Shown here: positions 39,501 through 52,800 of the stretch, piece after piece
How positions within the stretch are numbered: the stretch's first letter is position 1
How the letters are laid out: each line of letters starts with the position of its first letter
NCBI GenBank assembly: GCA_036674765.1
Contig: JARVKI010000047.1
Coordinates: 248,001-312,000, forward strand
Source: Seiridium cupressi
Taxonomy: Eukaryota; Ascomycota; Sordariomycetes; Amphisphaeriales; Sporocadaceae
DNA: 64,000 bases
Direction: 5' to 3'
The notes under the pieces: model-generated
Told to the model about the DNA's origin: nothing
Databases searched by the model: none
What the model saw: only the letters and a program-made list of their open reading frames with translations
Translations under genes and position numbers: made by a program

Positions 39501-42500
39501 GGACGAGTTTCCATCTTCTCCACGTGCAATCGACGTCATCTTTAGTTGTACAGAGCCCTCAGAATGCTGCGCCCAGGGTCCCATTCCACAAATTATATCC
39601 GACATAAGTCCACAGATAGTCTAGCTCGAGGCGAGTAGCACGATATAAATCCAGCAGCCACTCTACCCGTGTTAATTCTAGAAGTAATCGTAGGGTAGTG
39701 TACCCGGTTGGGAAAACACCTGTTATCTTCTAGGCGCGCGGGCAAGGCGCTCGGCCCTGACCTGAATCCCTACAACCCGGTTTTCCGAACTCAAGATCTG
39801 GTCCATCGTGGTACACAAGGCATACAAATGGAGCTTGATATGCCTGCAGTACACGCCACGGGACGACCTGGAGATGCCGTAATCATAAGCTCGGATTTCA
39901 ACATGGAATATAGCACTGGCGACCAAGCCACCCTCTTTAGTGCGGTTCAGCTCATGCGCCCGACGTTCAGCTTGAAGAAAGGCCCCGGAACTACAAGCAA
40001 TATTCCTGGTCGAACATGAGTCTCGGCATAAGATACGGCTGAAGATAGGTAGCTCGTCAACTGCATGTCTTGTTGGGTCACTGCTAGGGTACAGTAAAGC
40101 AGATAAAGCAGTCCAGGGTATCCCTTCGAGCGAAAATTCGACGTCTCTAACCCGGCCAAGCTGATGTGTCCATGTAGGGCAAATTGAACGACGGAGCTAT
40201 TGGAACGTTGAGAGATGTTACATACATGTACCCGTCAATTGTACCCCAATTAAGTTCACATTGTATCCTGTACTCGAGCCATCTTCCTACAGTCGAAGCC
40301 ACAGTCGAAGCCTTTGCCGCCCCTTAGCCTCGGATTGGGTTCGCTGCAGGTCAAGCGGTAAGTGTTTGCAGGAACTGCTCAGGGATAGCTCACGAAATGG
40401 TAGATTTGTCTCAGAAATCGTCACGATATCGGTATCAAGACCTTTGAGTTTGTCTTGTTTCGTTCACGATCAGGGGAAATGTTAGGTGTAAGTTGCCAAG
40501 TTGTACATGCCATCATACCATCATACCATCCCAGGCGACTTGAAAGACAAAAATCCAGATTCAGCCTTATGGTGTTCTACGGGTTGCAGACCTGCTGCAG
40601 TCTGTGTCGTCGCATACCCAAATTCTCCCCATCACTGACCGTAGCTCATTGGATCCATCTATCCGCCTAGAGCCTGACTCCAAACAGACCCATGATCGTG
40701 AGTTCTAGCCACTCAACGGTGACACGGCGCTGCGAACTACTGTAACCTAGCCCATTGGCAGGATAAACTTTGGAGTGCCTGCGGCAAACGCGAACAGGAC
40801 ACGGGTGGCAAACTCTCCGGATGGCGACCAGGCCGGAAGTGCGGCAAGCTCATATGCATGTCTCATAACGCGCTCCATAACTTTGAGTTCTCTCCACCGT
40901 TCATGTGCGAGCAAGGCGAGATGTGGGTTGGGAAGAGGTCGGAGTGTGGGTCGATTGCACTTTTGAAAGCCGCTGGTCATGAGCCTTTCCAATGTGTCAC
41001 TCCCAGGAAACTCTATAAAATAGCGCAACATAGTCGGCGATATCAGTTGATTCGTCAAGGTCCGGACCAAATCGAGCTAGATTGCCGGCCCATAGTCAGC
41101 ATGAATCAAGGTCTTGGGCAAATGTCTGCAAGTTTCATGGTGTGACAGATGCTACAGATGTCCAGGAAGGACAACCTAGATTTGCTGGATGAGAAGAGCC
41201 AGCATCGATCAAGAGGCATCTCATAAGCTTGTTTGACAGATCAAATAGACTGTTAATCACACACAAAACCTTGTACTCACTGGAGGACCCCCCATGCTGA
41301 TATCAAATATCCTTTGGTAGGTGACAAAAGTGCGTCCATGGGGGATAGACTTTGATGCCGCAATCTTATCCCGCGGCTCATTACTCGGGGTCCCTTTGGA
41401 GTCGTCCTTTGACACATGTCAAAATTATGAAGCAACGAAGCAGAACCAAGCACTCGAGTCCCGGTGGTCGTACGAATATGTTTGTTGTTGTTTGATCACC
41501 GCTGGTGGACTTATATGGAATACAGCCTGCTAACCTTGTCCTTGAAAGTGAACGATCGCCGATTGCCACGTGTCATATGAATACCATTTCCAGGATATCT
41601 GGCCCGTACAGGTGTTGAGGCTCAACCGTGGACCAGAAACATCATGTCGGGATAGGACGGGCTGATCGACACAAGGGGGTCTGGTACCTTATCTTGTAAT
41701 ACATATGTTCCGTAGAGCTCTTGATCGTCGAAGGCGCAAGACTGGAAAGGGTCGCTCTATGATCCACTCGAATGCGGGAATGCGTGGATCATTTTTCAAG
41801 CTGAAAGTAAGACAAGGGGATGCTGGGTACGGTTTAGCAAAGGTATTTTTGAGAGTTGAAACCAGAATCGTCTGATAGCACTGCTTGAATTTCGGATGCT
41901 GACACGCGTAGTTGATCGCAAAGCAGCGATGCTTGTTTTTGTCGTCTCATCTCTGCGCACATGCTGTGTGTTGACGGCTGCCGTAAAATGTCGAATGCGT
42001 AAATAGATAGGTTGGATAGTCGGATCTGACAACCCCCACATATAGCATTTTTGGTACATGGAGGAATTACGGTAGCGAAAGAGGGTTTTGGGATCGAAAG
42101 CATGTACTTCTGAGGCTCTTTGCATTCATCCTTCCATGGCGGCTTCTGGACGCACTCCATTGGCGTAAAGCCGAGTGCAGGCATCTGTGTCTGATACAGT
42201 GGGGAGTGTTTTGCGCCCACGAAATCTTCGGATCAGTACCGAAGCCACGACCCATTGGCAAGCCATATCCCTCCAGTTGGGTATGTGGCTGCTCCTTTGG
42301 TGGCATCTGGAAATCAAGCCAACGTCGGTGTACTAGGAACAGGGTTCACGTTCCCGGAGCCTGGGGTCATTGGCTCACATGTTGATTGCTGACAACCTCA
42401 AGAGAGAAGACAAAGGTCAATTACATAGCATCGAGGTGAAGCTGATGCATCATGAGTGAGCACACCGGTCGTCCAACAGAAATGCAACAAATTATGCAGA

Positions 42501-44297
42501 CTGGCGTTGCCCGCCTAGGCCCCCATGGTCCATGGACATTCCCGGCCGAATGATGCTGTTCCGGCGTATGGAGCAACAATAAGCAAGAAATGACTTTTAT
42601 TCTTTTGCTTCCTTGCAAGGGGCTGACGGAACCTAGACCATGCCCGAATAAGGGCAAGACTGAGAGCAGGAGAGCAGCTGAACCGCTGAACCTACCTGGA
42701 AGGGCGAAACCACTGAAAATCCCGAAGCCTTGCAGCGAAATAGCCAAATAATTTCCGGGATCAAAACTTCTTGACATCATCACAATTGAGAAAGATAGGT
42801 AGTTAGACGGACAGTGGGGAGGACGCAGCGCTGCGAGAAGTGGCCCTGGTTGCGCTAGGATTACGCGCGTTACGGATCCTTTGCCAAGGGCGAGCCATTC
42901 AGCGGGAGCCATTGGGACAGGTGCCGCGTCTTCGAAGGAATGAAGCGAGCATGGTCTTGTCGACGTCTGCATCCTTGCCAGTGGTGGGCAAACCTAACCC
43001 CCCGCCTCCTCCTGGCACCAAATGAGGTCAGCACTGAGTGACAAGCACACATCGCGGGACCGTGAGCAAACGAGAAGCTCCTCCTTGCCCCCCTGGCGGA
43101 GCGGAACCGATCATTCTATAGCGGAGACTCGCATGTTCCTGTTCCGGTGAACAAAGCGCGCGGCCGGATCTATGACCTCCCGAAGTTTATTTATGTATTG
43201 GCCTGCGTCCGCTCGCACGAAGGATGTGTAAGTAAACCCTGAGCTGTCGACAACAACAGAGAGCCCTTGCATTGAATCCGTCAATAGCTGCAACGTGAGC
43301 CACACCAATGAGCATCCGCACGTAAGTCTGTGCCGTACAGCCCTGCTGATACGGTGAGAGTGACCCATGCCACCCACCTGAATTAGCCTGGTGCAGATAT
43401 TGTCGAACGGATCATGCAGCAGTGATCTGCCTGATCTCGTGGCAGCCCGGTCGTTATTCGTGTGTTGTACCACTTCCGGCAGCAACACGCGATGGGCATA
43501 ACCAAAACCTGGAATCCCCCTCCTTAGGGAACATCACTGCCTATGATTGGAGACGGCATCCGCTGTCAAGAAAATACATGGGTGAATCCATAGTCCAGAG
43601 GTGTAGGGATTCGTAGGGCTGGTCGTCGGTATGCGAAGCGAGCCGGTGAACAAACCTGTCAGATGTGCCATGAGATTGCTCATGCATCCAATATTGCTGC
43701 ACCAGGGCCCTCACTATTAATATGTCATTGTGCATCCTGCAAAGGGGACTGCAAACTCCGTGTGCATAGTGGCATCGCCTCGCTTGGACCGAGAGGAGTA
43801 CATCAACACCATCCCCACCTTGCATGGAGTCGAGAGACTTGTATTGTACGTAGTAGCGATTGGTCAATCGCGATTCCGATGAATAGAGCCCGTCGTGGCC
43901 GCGCACAGCGAAGGCGAGCAGGTTTCCCCCAGCGCCTGCGGATGAGGCTTGCCGCTGATGCAGTTCCTCTCATCAATGCCGAAGGAGAGGCGCTGCAGCA
44001 AAGAGCAGAGTAGCGCTTGGAGCAAGCACGATTGGTGGTGTCGTATGAAAAACACGAACTCCCGATCCAGACCCCTACCGTTGCCTTTTGGCGGCCACAT
44101 GTCGTTAGACGATGTGCATTGTGGCTATTTAACCTTCTTTGCGCCATGCAGATGATGGATCGCTGAGGGTTCGTGCCGCTGGGGAGTGTAGGATCAAGAA
44201 GTGGATGCGGTCTAGACGCTGCTCTCGCTCTGGCGGCGTGCGAATGGGAACAGCTGATGGCGAGTCCGATTTGCCTGTTGCGGTTACGAGGCCGGCG

Positions 44298-44330
44298 GGA
44301 CCTGGACCTGGACCTAGACCTGGACCTGAA
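44298..44330. repeat. GGACCT hexanucleotide repeat
   Basis: About five near-perfect copies of GGACCT (one with A for G). It would encode Gly/Pro repeats in one frame, but the surrounding frame shows no other coding evidence. Confidence 0.6.
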
Positions 44331-45910
44331 CGTGGACTGAACCTGGCGCGTAGCCAGTCCCTCGGAGCCGAGTGCCCTGGCACGTTCCTTGGACGGGGAA
44401 AAGGGAGCCAGCTACTGTAATGGTCTAGATTGCAGTATTGAGGTCGAATATAAAACAATCAAATAGTCTCTACGCTTTCTCGCAACCATTGATTGTGGAA
44501 CGGGAGCAGCCAGCTGAAGCCAGCACGGGCTAACCTTGCGAGAGACGCTGAGCCCTCGAATGCACTGCGTATGGCCGCTCAGCAGCAACTCTAGCTGCAT
44601 CAATCACCCGGACCTGCCAAGTTACACACGCATGCATGGAGTTACCATCTAATGCAAAGGCGGAATCAATCGCACATTTGTAGATGGAATCAGCGGGAGT
44701 GATCAATGGGTAGCGTTGCTGCTCTGATGCTAAAAATGGACATATTGGATGTGCAGCGGGTATTATTGGTAGCCGACACTTTATTATCTGTCAGTCACAA
44801 TACATAGTAGATAGTGGCCATACAGCACGGCCCAAGGGTCCAGGTCGTGTCGGGACAAGCCCAATGAGAAGTATCGAATGCACGGATGGGCACCCCCGTG
44901 CGTCCCACGCCTGCTTCAAGTCGTTCCGACATGGACTTAATGTCCAGTACCTACCCTAACAGGACCGAGAAACAATCACGACCTGCCTCGTAGATTGCCT
45001 CGCTGGGGAGCAGAGTCAAATGCACTAGGAAGTAAAAGCATCGCTTCTCGTCAAAACTTCCCAGAAGGAGAAAAGCTTGTCTTCCAGGACGTGCCTAGCA
45101 CGCAACAGACTCCCCAAAGAGACTTCAGATCGTTCATCCCATGTCATATACCCGACCTGTCAGACAACAGAACAAGCAATTGCGCGGACAGACGCTTACT
45201 TCTTGTCAGATGTCCCGATCCAAGCGTCGCAGTGGGCATCACCCAGGTGCATATGTATGTGTTGACGGTTTGTCGTCGTGGATGGTCTTGCATAACCCAT
45301 GCCTTATCCAGCCTCTGTTTGCTAGCTAGCACTGCTCAGTGCTCAATGCTCATAACCGAGTTTATTAGTGAAAGTAGCAGCTCCATAGCCTTCGTCTGAC
45401 AGCTGCTAGTGCCGAGAGGCTCAGCGCCCGATTCGGCCTTGCGGGTCGACTCCAGACGTTAGGGCAGTGTCTAAAGCTTGACAGTCGTGCAAAGTAACTG
45501 CACGGCTCGTGACAAGCAGAAAGAAGTGTTTGCTCGTCTCGATGCTTCATAAGGACAAGCGGGATCAGGGAGCACTCGTCCGATGTCCGCGATAGCGTTG
45601 GAGGAGATCCGACGCGAGGGGAAGCACGAGACATGGGCAGACCCCCCCAGTCGATGCGATGCGGGCTCCTGGATACACTGGATCCTTCAGCACACAAACG
45701 CACATGCCATGCTCCTCCTCTGGTGGTGGGATGCGGCACTACAAGCACCACGACATGGCTAGCGCTTCGCTGGGAGTGCGCTGAGACGTCCAATAATCAG
45801 CTACCAGAACAAGGTCCTAACCTACACTCTAGTGCCGGGATATGTACCCTACTATGGATTTGGGGTACGGTCTAGACCGGCGGACTGGGAAAAGATGACG
45901 AATTTCCAAC

Positions 45911-45921
45911 GGGGGGGGGGG
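45911..45921. repeat. poly-G run
   Basis: Eleven consecutive G in non-coding sequence. Homopolymer length is prone to sequencing error. Confidence 0.7.
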
Positions 45922-47292
45922 AATTCAAGATGAGAACGAGCAACAAATGCAGGTCTTCCATCTTGACTCAGTCGCAAGATATGTCGGAATCTATCATAAG
46001 ACACTGGTCAAGCGACCATTCCAGGCTGGGGCTGAGTGAGCATGAGTAAAAACAATCTTACATGTCCGCTGGCCTCTCGTTCAATCAGAGCGCCGGGCTC
46101 GATGCCAAAAAATGATCCCAAATGGGTACTGGAGGCGATAAGTGTCATTGATTAATCATATGTACATTAGATGCAATGGTGGCCAGTCTCCAGGCCGGAG
46201 AGCCTCGGGCATCAGACTGACTGAGCACTGGGGTTCTCTTCTGCGGCGGCCAATGCGTCTCGTGGAGAGCGCTGCAGCTGCTGGGATGATCTCATTCCCG
46301 GAATACGGAGCCAATTCCGTGCCATGGCCTGACTTCCAGGGTAGCAGCAAGCGCTTCTAAACGAGCTGAAATATCTGAAGCTGAGAAAACTAGTCCGTAT
46401 CGGATACTCCATCTGTGATCGTCTCCGCCAAGACAATAGACCTCTCCAGTCGCGAGCTGACGTGACAGTTTTGTGGGATGCCATGCGCAGGGTATTTTTG
46501 CAGCCATCTGCGTGGTGAATGCATCTATGCACCTCTTTCGTACGAGCACTCTGTCCTGGCTGCGGTACGGATCTGTACCTCTTGCAGTCAATTAACTAGG
46601 TAGCTGGCCCACGATTTGGTCATTCATGGAAGGCCGTGTAGTCTATTTCATGGGTCGCGACCGTGCACCTCTACACCCCTGGTCAAGCCCAGGCGGGCCA
46701 GGGGCTGAATACACACCCCTGGCAAAGCAAGAGCCCCGGACAGCTCGGGCACCTGAAAGAAAATGCACATTGGGTAGACCCTTTCAGCAAGTGACCGAGG
46801 TGCTGGCTGTGTGCTTTTCAGCGGCAGGACTTGCCTAGTAAGCGCTGTCAATATCGGCAGAGAGACTCCTCCCCTGGCAGCCTGACTCGAACGACAACAC
46901 GGCCACTCGCCCAGTGCTGTGATGAACGAGCAGCTGAGACGTGAGGACGTTGATCCACGAAAGTTGATGAATTTTACGAGCCATGCCATTGGATCTGCGC
47001 GGCGCGCACAGTCGAGCGAAGGGTGCGATGGGGTCAGGTCTAATCATTAAAGTCATCCCGGAATCTTGGGTGTGCATGGGGAGATGGAGGGTTGCCAAGA
47101 ACCAGGGTGCCAGCCTTTCCTACATAGCCGGATTCCCTCTGACACTCGCCCATTCTTCATCTCTTCGGTTTGGGATATTGCTGGGAGATACCACACCCAC
47201 CTGCCAGCTGCTCACTCGTCCTTGTAGGGAAGCACTGCTTTTTGGTTGTTGTTGTCTTTTCTTCTTCCACCAACTTACACACCAGACACCAG

Positions 47293-47308
47293 ACACACAC
47301 ACACACAC
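47293..47308. repeat. AC dinucleotide microsatellite
   Basis: Eight AC units in the probable promoter or leader region of the zinc-finger gene. Confidence 0.7.
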
Positions 47309-48541
47309 GCTCCTCCCTGTTCTTCTGCAATGACCCTACTCTGCTGCGTCCTTTTCGTTCCGAGATCACATAGCAACCTAATTTAAAGCTCGAGGGACTG
47401 GTGAGGAGAACAAGCACTGTCGCTTGTTTACAAATCGCCCTTGTCCTGCTGGCACTTGGCCAGCCTGCCCGGTCGATTATCCGCCAGATCTGCTAGCCAC
47501 CAACCTGCCGGCCCCATCGTCGTCGACCTGTTTCTTTCGACTTTGAAACTGTCGGGGCTCGGGGAAACGGTCTGAAACCAGAAGTGACCTTGTAGAGACG
47601 ACTCTTAGCTGGTGGATAGGGGGCCAAGGGAAATCACGGGCCAAATAGAGTTTCCTTGGTACTGAATACCTAGCTGGGTAACTATTCACCCGTCCCCCAA
47701 AGTCAAGTCTCGAACGCCATTCCGGCAGCCATCGAGCGCTTTTTTCAGCCCACTGGAGCTAGACTAGGGACTACATCAAAGACGACCTAGACTAGCTTGC
47801 CCCAGCTCGTCCCAAGGTTAGAGATCCCGTCCCAAAAAGCAAGACTAGGCAGTCCCAGCAGCGCACAAGCTAGGCGAAAAGCAAGGTCATTCTATGCACC
47901 AGGAGCCGGGAACCCAGTTAGCCAAGTAGAGCCTCCCACCCATATATTCTCGACAGGCGCCTCCCGGCGCCATTCTGGTGATCGACGTCCCCACACGCAT
48001 CCAACCACTTGCTACTACCTCAAGAACTCTCGAACCCACCGTAGGGAAACCTTCCAACCCGGTTCCTGGAGGCTCACCACTCTGCTTGTAAGTACGGTTC
48101 CTGGCTTCCCTACGCCATTGGCAACTCTGGTTGCTGCAACGGCCCCGAACCGCAAGCCCTACGATACTGGAAGGAATACAAGACGACGCCTCGTTTCCTG
48201 GAGCCGTTTCCTCGGGTCGGAATCAATCACCGTCTACAGCATTATTCCTCGGTATAGTCCGACAAAGACCTTTCCGAACCATCACCACCAGCGTTTCGAC
48301 CTGGTATACAGCCGGGAGCGTTGTTGCGAGAAACGTGTTGCCTTGGGAAAACAACCCAATTAGCCAAGTAGCTTGGTTATTGGAGAACACACCAGGTCTC
48401 CTGTGATAATTACCCTTCGTCAAAGCCTTGGTTGCCTTGTCCCTGAAACTTGGTTAGATCACCTCAGGTCGAAGACACCATCGAAGCCAGCAATCAGCAA
48501 TTTCACGACTGGCCGTGTCTGCCAAGGATATCAGCAGAACG

Positions 48542-49896
48542 ATGGAAACGAGTTTTGCATCGCGCAGACCAGCAGCTGGTGGACTTCCGCATTTCCAACT
48601 TCCTCCTCCGAACCCCATGGTGGACAATCAAGTTCCGAGTATGATATCACCCCATTCCATCTCCCCCCCCCCTTTGCCGTACCTGCACTGTTCAGCAACT
48701 CCATGGTCTACCTGCATTTCTTGCCGACCTTGCCAAACTCAAAATCTAACGAATATATAGGAGTCACTGGAGCTGACGGCCTAAGCCCTCTGTCCTCCAG
48801 CGTCAACAGCGGCAGCTCACAAAGTTCGCAAGCTGGAGTCGCCCCCTACAATCCAACAGGCAGCTGGCCCCTTCCTGGTGGCACCTCTTCGTATACTTAC
48901 AGCTCCATGAACCAAGGACAGAGCGGATTGATGCAGCCCAACTATTCTCGCTCGATATATACGCCATCTGGTGCTGCGTATAACAGACCCACACATTCGC
49001 CAGCCACGGGAGAGGGCTTGACTGCTCCTCCCTACGACTCTGTCTCTCCACCATTTCCGCTTTCCGCACATGGAGGCGGAGGCAGCCACCACTCGATGCT
49101 TTCGCAGAACTCACACCAGCCCCCATCTTTGCAGAACCCGATCTTGAACTCTCAGGCATCCGCTTCGCAGCCGCCTACACCGTCCTCTGCCACGCCCAAT
49201 GACAACTACTCGCGACCCCCGCCGACCCCTGGTTACTACGCGCCGCCTTCGTCAACGCCGCAGCAATCGTCATTTCCTGCCTTTTCCACGCATACGCTGC
49301 CTTCACCTACCCACCACTCGCCCACGACTTCGGGCTCGCTCTCCCGTGGAATCCCCTCTATCAGTGGTCAACCACCGATGCAAGGTTCTCCTTACGCGAA
49401 TCGCTCATATGGCTATGCGCTACCACCAGCCATGGGCGGGGCCGTCTTGTCCAACATGGCCAACCCCGGGGGACAAATGAGTATTGTGAATGGGATGAAT
49501 CCCATGTCACACGCGTATTCTGCGCACATGAACGCACATATGTATTCGCATGGCCAGGCTGCCCCCCAACAGGATCGACCTTTCAAGTGCGATGTGTGTA
49601 CCCAGTGCTTCAATCGCAACCACGACTTGAAGCGCCACAAGCGAATTCACCTTGCGGTCAAACCATTCCCTTGCACATTTTGTGACAAGAGCTTCTCGCG
49701 GAAGGATGCCTTGAAGGTAAGGTGCTCATAAAGTTACTTCTCAAGGGTTTGCACTAATGTTCCACAGCGACATCGTCTCGTGAAGGGCTGCGGAAATGGC
49801 AAGACTTCTCCGACCGACGACGCCTCTTCTCCGCAAGATGATGGAAAGTTGGACGCCGATACTAGTTCGAATAGTGGCATCAAGGAGGAGAGCTAG
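48542..49896 (+). CDS. two-finger C2H2-type transcription factor
   Basis: Probable nuclear DNA-binding regulator. The model has exons 48542-48638, 48761-49716 and 49768-49896 (393 aa). The first ~300 residues are rich in Ser, Pro, Gly, Gln and Tyr, typical of a disordered activation region. Finger 1 (C309, C312, H325, H329; NHDLKRHKRIH) is classic C2H2. Finger 2 (C337, C340, H353, C359; SFSRKDALKRH split by the last intron) is C2HC. The tail is acidic and ends KEES. The last intron is certain. The first intron (122 nt, donor GTATGA, ending after a CTAAC branch site) was chosen because it links the ATG-started frame beginning METSFASRR to the downstream frame; a poly-C run (48663-48672) lies inside it, so a length error could mislead the model. 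I recall similar fungal proteins but not a firm name. The long leader suggests complex regulation. Confidence 0.78.
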
Positions 49897-52800
49897 GTCA
49901 ACATGACTGGCTTGGAAGAGATCGGAACACTTCACATTCGACATAAAGCTTCGAAGGCGCAAGCCGCACTTGGATCCGGGATTTTTATCAGCATTATGAG
50001 ACAGCTTCTTTACAACAATTGGATCACATACACGGAACAAATGGACAAGGACGGCAGCAGGGAAAAGCGCTGATGGTCACGGCGATGACCCGGAGTATCA
50101 GGTCATGAAACTGAAATGGTTTGGTTTGCAAGGATACCAAAAATAACGGCCGCTGCATCTTCCGGTCCAAGTTATGGCGTTGTTTCGAGAAGGGGTTTTC
50201 TATATACCGTTGTCTGCGCTTTTCAACCCGCACTCGTTTTCGCCAATTTTCTCCTGGTTTAACCCTCTGGCGACCGGAAAGAGGGTCTGGTTTCCAGTGA
50301 CCGAATTATTGTGTATTTGTATGCTGTGTTTAGGACAGTCAGGGAGCCGGGGGAGGTCGCTCTCGCGTCATCACAAGGTCCATACACTTTTGGGCGACAA
50401 GATTGTGTCGGGGGAGGCTGTCGCGGCTGAAACGCCATCTAACTTGGGAGATAATTGATACGGACGAGGCAACCTCTGGACCTTCCCGGGAGTTGACACC
50501 TTTTACGAGCCATTGTACTTTTTCTTACTCTTCACATTTCAGGGATTTGAGACATTAGCAAGGCGGTTACAAGGCGTTGGAGGGAATACGGATAAGGACT
50601 GTACGATTGGGAAGACTTATTTTATGCGTTGGCTTTTAGGTAGCATTGGATTGAGGAGCGAAAGAGGAACACTGTTTTTCCTTAAATCTTGAGACCTGTA
50701 GATACCCATACAACGGTTTACATAAAGTTCTTTGAAGAAACACGGCCATATGATTCTACATGCAATACACGGTGAGTTGCTTTGCCCCTCCATGCACATG
50801 GTGTTCCGTGTGTGGCTATACAGCGTCCTGGGTCTCCAACCAAGCAATCTCTAAGTAGATCTTCATCAATTGGGCAGGTGCTGCACGATGCTGACCCTGC
50901 CATGGGTCGTTGACTCCAGAGCCTGCCAGCCTATGTTGTCTCCTTGCTAGGTGTCGATAATTACATAGTACACATGAATCGTCTAGATCTGCCGGATCCG
51001 GCCTGGCTCAAACCCAATCTCTAAAGGGTCCTCACACATGGTTCTGTCAAACCCTATTTCGAAGCCAATGTAGGCCGGGAGACATCTTGACACACCCCCG
51101 AGAGATGCTCTAAGTAAGATACAGAAATCCTCCGAGTCTATGACGATCGCTGTTTCAGTACTAGTTGGTCTAGGAGGAGTTCATGTAACTCTCAGGGGCA
51201 GTTCGTCAGATGAAGGTAACGATAGCCGACTCAAAACTCTATCGAAGATCTGTACTGCCTCCAACACCATCAGCTCTGCCCTAGAGTCAGCTCTTCCCTT
51301 TAGCAGTTAGGGGCACCGAAAAGCGAGTTCCTTCTGTCGGACGGCCCCGGGGCAATAGCTCCCCGCCAACAAAGTGGCCCGGATTACGAGACTATCCGTC
51401 TCGCCAATCGCAGCAGGGAGAACAAACACCGGCGCGGCCAGGACACACGCCATTATCGATCTTGCTTTCCCTCACCTTAGCTCGCTTCTCACCACGAATT
51501 ATGGCACGCAGACTCTCTTTTCTTTGCCAGCCGTCAGGACAGAGGGCTTCCAGCGACAGCAGCATGCAGGATTCGTTTCAGATCATGTCAATGTTGCTCG
51601 TTCAAGAAGGGCAGTCTGACCGCTCTCCCTCCTCGTCGTCCACCCCCCATCGCTTAGTGCGTCGTTGCAATTCGCTCATACAGTCTCCGCGCTACCTTCC
51701 GTGCACCACATACCTCGCTACTGCGGCCTTTCCTCTTGTCAATGGTGGGCCTGGGATCCAACTAGCGTGGGATGGTCCGAGACTCGTGGTATCTGCAAGC
51801 CGCAGGACGACCTGGGCCGATGACCACAGATGGGCGATGGGATGCCCACGCTACCCGGCACTATACTACTGCAATGCATGTCACCATTCCAGCCCAGGCC
51901 GATAGCGTATGGACGTCGCAGCCCGGGGTCTCCTGGGGAAAAGAGACGCTTGGGAAACTTGGGTGGGTGGGCAAGACGATGCCGTCCTATCTAACTAGGC
52001 CATATCTCGTAGAGCAGCGGACTTGGCTACCTATCCACTTGGCAGCCAATTCTAGCTTCCTAGCGGCGCACCAGGGCCTTGGTGCTGGACTTGCGAGCTG
52101 CCTGCCCCCGACTGCCCTCCTTTTCCTTAATTCCAACTAAGCCATGGCTCTGGGCTTGTAACAGTGGCCCCCCCCTTCTCCGCGATGTCTGTGCTAAATT
52201 CTAAGCTACCAATTCTCCAAAAGCATCCACCTGCACCAGACGCCACATGGTGAGGCTGAGGCCCGATAGCTTGGAGCGTGCTAGTTGACAGCCATCGGTG
52301 GAATACCACAGACTCAGCCTGCCGATGAAGAATGGCACAGAAGGCGAAAAAGAAATTATAAAGGCGCGTTCCTGGACCTGGAACGCGGTGAACCGTAACG
52401 TGATCGACATGGCAATATCCTCACGTCGGATCCCTAGCTCCCGGCCAAGTAATTCAAGATAAGGGATCAGGGGACCTGAAAAAGCAATTACTCGCTCGGT
52501 CTACCGAATCTGGTCGTGGCTATTCGGCATACGAGGATTTTTGGAGTGATGGACGACAATACGAGAACCATGGGCCATTCCATGTATTGGAACAACTTTG
52601 CACGGGACCGAAGCATTCCCTACTGGCGACCTGTGGAATGATCGCTTCATGTCTATGATCGGGATCACAGATAGGATTCCACTATTCGATACCCTGCATT
52701 TCATCACATTCCCTTGACCTTGGCAACCTGGTCATGTAGAGATCAGCAGGTTGGACCCCATGGTTTATGGACTTTACAGATATACTCTTCGTTATCACTC

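Larger units (their letters stand above)
36539..48541. other. 12-kb gene-poor region and long leader of the zinc-finger gene
   Basis: No gene could be supported across 12 kb. The first part (36.6-38.2 kb) is AT-rich; the rest is of ordinary composition with many short frames on all strands. Frames that look weakly protein-like (39605-39318 minus, 39708-40019 plus, 42972-42421 minus) show no family motif and no plausible exon partner. Low-complexity elements are listed separately. From about 47.2 kb the sequence becomes C/T-rich and resembles the promoter and leader of the zinc-finger gene, with a good 5' splice donor at 48088 that may begin a leader intron. Decayed transposons may be present but were not recognised. 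Confidence 0.45.

Noticed and set aside
39318..39605. 95-codon minus frame, with a following frame (39152-39376) that could continue it
   Set aside because: Composition is natural-looking, but no family was recognised and joining the two needs a frameshift; not enough to call a pseudogene.
42421..42972. 183-codon minus-strand frame in the gene-poor region
   Set aside because: No family motif, no promoter features, irregular composition, and no conserved block; probably chance.
44139..44458. Gly/Pro-repeat protein encoded by the GGACCT repeat
   Set aside because: The flanking frame has no other coding evidence; the repeat alone explains the open frame.
51374..52140. Overlapping plus frames at 51.4-52.1 kb as a gene
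   Set aside because: Three frames overlap, none has a recognisable motif, and no consensus splicing gives a coherent protein.
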